The position numbers were made by a program, and so were the translations under genes. Under the pieces are notes generated by a model. The model was not told the origin of the DNA. It worked only from the letters and a program-made list of their open reading frames with translations, and did no database searches. This document shows, piece by piece, positions 60,523 to 64,000 of a stretch of DNA of 64,000 nucleotides. This DNA comes from JBBSEX01 sp038239345 (GTDB taxonomy: Bacteria > Acidobacteriota > Terriglobia > Bryobacterales > Bryobacteraceae): the NCBI GenBank assembly GCA_038239345.1, contig JBBSEX010000006.1, forward strand, positions 229,095 to 293,094, in the 5' to 3' direction. Within the stretch, counting starts at the first letter, position 1; every line of letters begins with the position of its first letter.

Positions 60523-61569
60523 GTGTACGATTCATACATTCTTGATGGCCGCAGCTCCATCCGGTGCAGCGCAATGATCGCGGGATTTTGCGCGATGGGC
60601 GTCCGGGGCGGTGCTATTGTGGGAACCGTTCCAGCGAACGGAGCGGCCAGCGGAGGCGGGCTGATTACGGCGGCCGTTGGAGCCGGCGGGGCCAATCATC
60701 GCAATGATGCCATGCTGATCCAATCTTTGCTCAACCTGGTGCCTGCGGCGGCGGGCGGACCAGCGAAATTATTGAAAGTGGATGGACTGGTGGGTCCGCT
60801 CACAATCGCCGCCATCCGCCGGTTTCAGTCGAAATTCGGGTTTAGTGATGGCCGAATCGATCCGGGCGGCCGAACCCTATCTCAGTTGAGCGCCTTCTCG
60901 CCAAAGGCGCAGGGCAAGGGGATCGTCGGTGCACCCGGCGGTGCCAAGCCCTCTCCACTCGCAGCCGCCATTGCGGCCACACCCTTGGCGAAACTGTGGA
61001 CCACAGCCGCGATCGTACACCTCAGCGGATTGCAGCAAGGTTTGTTTGGGTCCGGCGGAGTGGTCTTTATCCCCGTCGTGTTCGATGTGGTTAACACACA
61101 CTTCCACTTTGATCGCGAACCGCAAAGTATTATCGCGAATATCGGCAAGGCCATCGGAGTGTTCAATCGGATTCTGACGATGCTCTCCGATCCCGCCACT
61201 TTTTACCAGGAGGGCCCGGAAAACGACAAGTCCCACTTTGCAGATGCCCGCATGGGAGCCTTCTTCCTAGAAGGTGCCGCCCGTCACATCACGATTCGCA
61301 CACAGTTCCCGGACTGCGGGCCAAATTGCCAGGCGGCGATGCTAGTGCATGAAGGCGCACACTTCTGCGGCGGACCCGGCGAAATCAACCATTTCGCCCA
61401 CGAGTTCCCCATCCCAGACGGCCAGCCTCAGGGCGATGGAAATACGCGCAACTACGCGCAATTGACGACGAGCGAAGCCTTACGCAATGCCGCCAGCTAC
61501 GCGGCGTTCGCCATTCACGCGGCCACTTTTCAAGACTTGCGTTTTGGACTGGATAAGCAAAGCCAGTAA
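60523..61569 (+). CDS. Peptidoglycan-binding protein with zincin-like (HExxH) domain
   Basis: A 348-residue protein with a GTG start at 60523; an internal ATG at 60574 is an alternative. A Gly/Ala-rich N-terminus is followed by a PG_binding_1-type domain (about 55-125: Ala-Met-Leu-Ile-Gln-Ser-Leu-Leu, Asp-Gly-Leu-Val-Gly-Pro-Leu-Thr-Ile-Ala-Ala-Ile-Arg-Arg-Phe-Gln). The C-terminal domain has Val-His-Glu-Gly-Ala-His (HExxH) near residue 276 and ends with Asn-Tyr-Ala-Gln-Leu-Thr-Thr-Ser-Glu-Ala-Leu-Arg-Asn-Ala-Ala-Ser-Tyr, close to the M35/Lys-metalloendopeptidase style of Asn-Ala-Asp-Ser-Tyr. No obvious signal peptide is visible. It could be a cell-wall protease or a toxin-like secreted effector. 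Confidence 0.7.
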   Translation: MYDSYILDGRSSIRCSAMIAGFCAMGVRGGAIVGTVPANGAASGGGLITAAVGAGGANHRNDAMLIQSLLNLVPAAAGGPAKLLKVDGLVGPLTIAAIRRFQSKFGFSDGRIDPGGRTLSQLSAFSPKAQGKGIVGAPGGAKPSPLAAAIAATPLAKLWTTAAIVHLSGLQQGLFGSGGVVFIPVVFDVVNTHFHFDREPQSIIANIGKAIGVFNRILTMLSDPATFYQEGPENDKSHFADARMGAFFLEGAARHITIRTQFPDCGPNCQAAMLVHEGAHFCGGPGEINHFAHEFPIPDGQPQGDGNTRNYAQLTTSEALRNAASYAAFAIHAATFQDLRFGLDKQSQ

Positions 61570-61582
61570 TTGCCGCCTTTCT

Positions 61583-62818
61583 CTAAACATAACTTAGCCA
61601 CCAATCCCGACGTCGCGCTTTCACACCCGCTACCCACCGGCAAAACGGGTACATCAGAAGCACCACCAAGACCCAAACGGCATAGACGCCGGGCAGGCCA
61701 ACGCCATAGCCCTTCGGGTAAAAGCGGTACGTGGTCATCATCTGGTGAAGGGTGAAACCCTGGGTTAGTCCCATCACCACGCTCAATACATGAATCAGGA
61801 AAAGATGTCCCACGTAGAAGGCGAAGGGCACGCGGCCAAACATCACAAGAGTGTCCTTGATGCGGCCCCTCAGGCGGTCCGCGAACGAGCACACAATCGC
61901 AGCCGGCCCGAGGGTCATCAGCAGATAGTCCAGGCTCGGAGGATACTTCGTTGTATTCAGGAAATCCATCGCAGTCGCCGCCATACCAGCCGCTTGTACC
62001 TCCCATGGATTCGAATCTCCGTAGACATGGCTCGCCCGAAGCAGCAGGAAACCGGCAATCAAAACCATGCCCGCACGACGCAGAATCAGGTCGCGGCGTG
62101 CCGAGGGCTGCTCAAACACCGACGCGATTCCGAAGCCGAGTAACATCACACCAATCCAAGGCAGCAGGGGGTAAGTGAACCGGAACAAAAAAGGGCCTAC
62201 AGGAAGCGCCATTTGCGAGTGCAGTGCCACCCACATCGGCCAATGCCGATCAATGAGCTTGCTTGCCGGCCAGATTGGATCGAGCAAATTGTGGCATCCG
62301 ACAATCGCCACCCCGAGGGCTAAACATGCTCGGCGTCCCAGCAACTGAAGGCCGGATAGGGCAATCATGCTAGCGCCAATAGCCCAGATCACCTGCATCG
62401 AAGTGAATACCAGTCCGCCGGCTTCCGCGATGCCACCGGGTGAGAAGGTATTCACGGTCGACAAAATAAAAACCTCTACGAAGATGAGCCACATTCCTCG
62501 TAGGAAGAGAAATCGCGCCAAATCATTTGGGGATCTTCTCGCCACCATCAGGCCGGCGCTGGTTCCCGCGAGCAGCACGAACACCGGCGCGCAGAAGTGC
62601 GTAATCCAGCGGGTGGCGAACAATCCCGCCGTGATGTTGGGGTTGGCCATGGGATCCTGTTCCGTATTAACCAGGAAAAAATCTCTAACGTGGTCGAGGG
62701 CCATTATGATAATCACCAGTCCACGCAAAATGTCGATCGCCTGGAGGCGATGGGCGCGATGGTCCAGCGAATTGTTTGAAAGGGTTTCTGTCGCAGCAAC
62801 CGCGCTCAAAGATGACAT
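61583..62818 (-). CDS. DUF1624/OpgC-like membrane acyltransferase
   Basis: A 411-residue integral membrane protein with about ten hydrophobic helices. Near the N-terminus is Ala-Ile-Asp-Ile-Leu-Arg-Gly-Leu-Val-Ile and the catalytic-type His in Ala-Leu-Asp-His-Val-Arg-Asp-Phe-Phe, the usual opening of DUF1624/heparan-alpha-glucosaminide N-acetyltransferase-like proteins. It would transfer acyl groups to periplasmic sugars. The substrate is unknown. It stands alone here. Confidence 0.85.
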   Translation of the reverse strand: MSSLSAVAATETLSNNSLDHRAHRLQAIDILRGLVIIIMALDHVRDFFLVNTEQDPMANPNITAGLFATRWITHFCAPVFVLLAGTSAGLMVARRSPNDLARFLFLRGMWLIFVEVFILSTVNTFSPGGIAEAGGLVFTSMQVIWAIGASMIALSGLQLLGRRACLALGVAIVGCHNLLDPIWPASKLIDRHWPMWVALHSQMALPVGPFLFRFTYPLLPWIGVMLLGFGIASVFEQPSARRDLILRRAGMVLIAGFLLLRASHVYGDSNPWEVQAAGMAATAMDFLNTTKYPPSLDYLLMTLGPAAIVCSFADRLRGRIKDTLVMFGRVPFAFYVGHLFLIHVLSVVMGLTQGFTLHQMMTTYRFYPKGYGVGLPGVYAVWVLVVLLMYPFCRWVAGVKARRRDWWLSYV

Positions 62819-62948
62819 CCGTTCTCATATCTCCTAACTGTAGATGCGAGATCGGATGGTCGATTTAGCGGGTGGTGGTGTGGAAAATCAGACCGGGCGG
62901 GTGTGGCACAAGTTGGGACTTTTGCATGAGTGTATGATCTCTCCCGCG

Positions 62949-63722
62949 CTATTTCCGCGATATTTCCTCGGCATATTGATCAGCAATCCGCATTAGCCGG
63001 TGTAAGGATGGAATCAAGATTCCACTGACTACTCGACTCGGCACCCGTTCTTTTGGAAAATCAGTGATCTCATTGATCGCGGCGGCAGCCAAGTCGGCAA
63101 ACGCCAACAATTCGCGCAATTGGCTCGCTAAAAGTGGCAATAATGGTGTCTTCCGTGTCGGCACAGAACCCGGTGGCATGAGAATAAGCCAGAACTGTCG
63201 CTTGTTACGAAATATGATAGGTTCGGCCCGATTATGAATTATCTCGTCGCGGAAATCGCGGAGTTGCAAAAACCACTGCAAGTCGGTCGATAGCACTTTA
63301 AGAATCACTGGACGTACTCGCGACGGATTCTTCTTGGACCAATTGACCAAATCGTTTAAGCTCCTGGCAGGTGCCTGACGGGGCTTATCGCAGGCTTGGC
63401 TGGCCAACGCGGCAGCGATAGCGTCCGCCGCAGAACGAGCGGATACGAAGAATGCTTCTGTCATCGCAGAGACGGAGACAACAGATCTAGCCTTCACAAT
63501 CCTTTCAGGCGTAAGCCATTTCAGGATTTCGGCAGTGTAAGTTGCCAAATTGACTAAGTCATGTCCGAAAACACTGGCGGCACGGGCAAGGACTGGATTT
63601 CGGTTTTCAAACTCTGGGTCATCAGTATGCCACCCATCGTAATAGTTCAAGAGGCCGCTGTATATCTCCCGGTCCGTAGTTGGGAACTTGTCAGTTTTGA
63701 TAATCGACCCGATCACTCTCAT
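62949..63722 (-). CDS. Hypothetical protein with a HEPN-like RxxxxH motif
   Basis: A 257-residue mainly helical protein without signal or membrane segment. A central helix contains Arg-Asp-Phe-Arg-Asp-Glu-Ile-Ile-His-Asn, an Arg-x4-His pattern as in HEPN-type RNases and antiviral proteins, in a helical context. No other domain is recognised. It lies next to the insertion sequence end on its upstream side, in an accessory-looking neighbourhood. A HEPN assignment is tentative and rests on one motif. Confidence 0.45.
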   Translation of the reverse strand: MRVIGSIIKTDKFPTTDREIYSGLLNYYDGWHTDDPEFENRNPVLARAASVFGHDLVNLATYTAEILKWLTPERIVKARSVVSVSAMTEAFFVSARSAADAIAAALASQACDKPRQAPARSLNDLVNWSKKNPSRVRPVILKVLSTDLQWFLQLRDFRDEIIHNRAEPIIFRNKRQFWLILMPPGSVPTRKTPLLPLLASQLRELLAFADLAAAAINEITDFPKERVPSRVVSGILIPSLHRLMRIADQYAEEISRK

Positions 63723-63860
63723 GGCAGACCTTAAACAGATAAGTCACACTCTCCCGGGGAATCTCCTGGCGGCAAACTTGGAATACTTGTAATACGGGAA
63801 GAATACTGGGGACGTCCTGATCTTTCCCCTAATCACGCTATCGATAATATGATGGACCGC

Positions 63861-64000
63861 TGGAGTGCACCCCGAAACTGAGACAGAGAAAATGGTGACA
63901 GTTCTCAAAAGGAGAACGAGTGTCACAAGAGCAGAAAGAAAAACGAGAGTACACGGCTGAGTTCAAGCTTTCGGCGGTGAAGCGGGTGTTGGCCGGTGAG
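63861..64000 (+). mobile_element. Left end of an insertion sequence (IS3-like), cut by the window edge
   Basis: From 63861 the sequence TGGAGTGCACCCCGAAACTG looks like an IS terminal region, followed by the ribosome site and transposase start. The right end and the second transposase frame lie outside the window. The exact inverted repeat border cannot be set without the other end. Confidence 0.6.
63920..64000 (+). CDS. Transposase OrfA, N-terminal part (partial)
   Basis: The frame starts with GTG at 63920, preceded by a strong AAAGGAG site, and runs off the right edge after 27 codons. The visible part has Arg-Glu-Tyr-Thr-Ala-Glu-Phe-Lys-Leu-Ser-Ala-Val-Lys-Arg-Val-Leu, the standard HTH_Tnp_1 opening of IS3-family OrfA proteins. 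The helix-turn-helix continues outside the window. With the end-like sequence 60 bp upstream it marks the left boundary of an IS. Confidence 0.8.
   Translation, partial: MSQEQKEKREYTAEFKLSAVKRVLAGE

Noticed and set aside
60515..60577. ATG at 60515 with a ribosome-like site as start of the peptidoglycan-binding protein
   Set aside because: It is in another frame and stops after 20 codons; the GTG at 60523 or ATG at 60574 fit the domain frame.

Overview
The window looks like a chromosome segment of an Acidobacteriota member, most likely near Solibacter/Bryobacter (order Bryobacterales). This is inferred from gene content: a VWFA-related protein of the acidobacterial type, a Ser/Thr kinase fused to a TonB-like C-terminal domain, a DUF1080 protein, Tat-exported Gfo/Idh/MocA and aldo-keto reductases, a large TonB receptor, lpxB and heptose genes (so Gram-negative), and dense coding on both strands with many 1-11 bp overlaps. 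No rRNA, tRNA or CRISPR array was seen.

Layout. 1-10.6 kb: end of a CBS-domain protein (probably a site-2 protease), fabG, a UbiD-type decarboxylase, a TonB receptor whose start overlaps a DUF58 gene by 155 bp, a DUF1080 protein, an FmdB zinc ribbon, the kinase-TonB fusion, hemB and a membrane patatin. 10.7-20.2 kb: a pullulanase-type GH13, an O-methyltransferase/thiL pair, a DapA-like aldolase, a Gfo/Idh/MocA oxidoreductase, DinB, cupin, SirB1-like and YggX proteins. 20.2-25.7 kb: an ATP-grasp gene preceded by a radical SAM gene that appears to be a selenoprotein ending in a Cys-Sec-Ala-Glu-Pro tail, then an exported protein, a ridA remnant, rarA and a SpoU/TrmH methylase. 26.3-32.2 kb: a complete four-gene ligase-associated DNA repair operon (exonuclease, ligase, Lhr-type helicase, PdeM). 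32.3-38.5 kb: a SelL-like redox membrane protein, a VWA protein, and a STAS / hybrid kinase / SpoIIE-phosphatase partner-switching group. 38.5-41.7 kb: two overlapping heptose genes with an unusual split of activities, a small zinc ribbon protein and a GIY-YIG-like pair. 41.9-43.9 kb: a decaying patch with a nonsense-broken SnoaL-like gene and a frameshifted glyoxalase-like gene. 43.9-49.8 kb: an orphan sugar-binding lipoprotein, an aldo-keto reductase, an M1-peptidase homologue that has lost its zinc site, and lpxB. 49.8-53.3 kb: copC, copD and a haem/copper monooxygenase-like protein with a clear promoter, palindromic operator and terminator. 53.3-64 kb: dienelactone hydrolase, ankyrin protein, esterase-propeller fusion, SGNH hydrolase, several unknowns, a peptidoglycan-binding zincin-like protein, a DUF1624 acyltransferase, and the left end of an insertion sequence at the right edge.

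The strongest unusual signal is the radical SAM gene at 21501-22856. Conventional gene calling would stop it at the TGA at 21537-21539, but translation through that codon gives the Cys-Sec-Ala-Glu-Pro tail, and a 9-bp hairpin shaped like a bacterial SECIS begins inside the TGA and ends exactly before the next stop. An ATP-grasp ligase starts 14 bp later, so the two probably form a small-molecule or peptide modification module. Other notable points are the catalytically stripped M1 peptidase homologue, the degenerate adenylyltransferase domain of the HldE-like protein beside an intact copy fused to a GmhB phosphatase, and the grouping of copper handling genes with a copper/haem oxidase-like protein.
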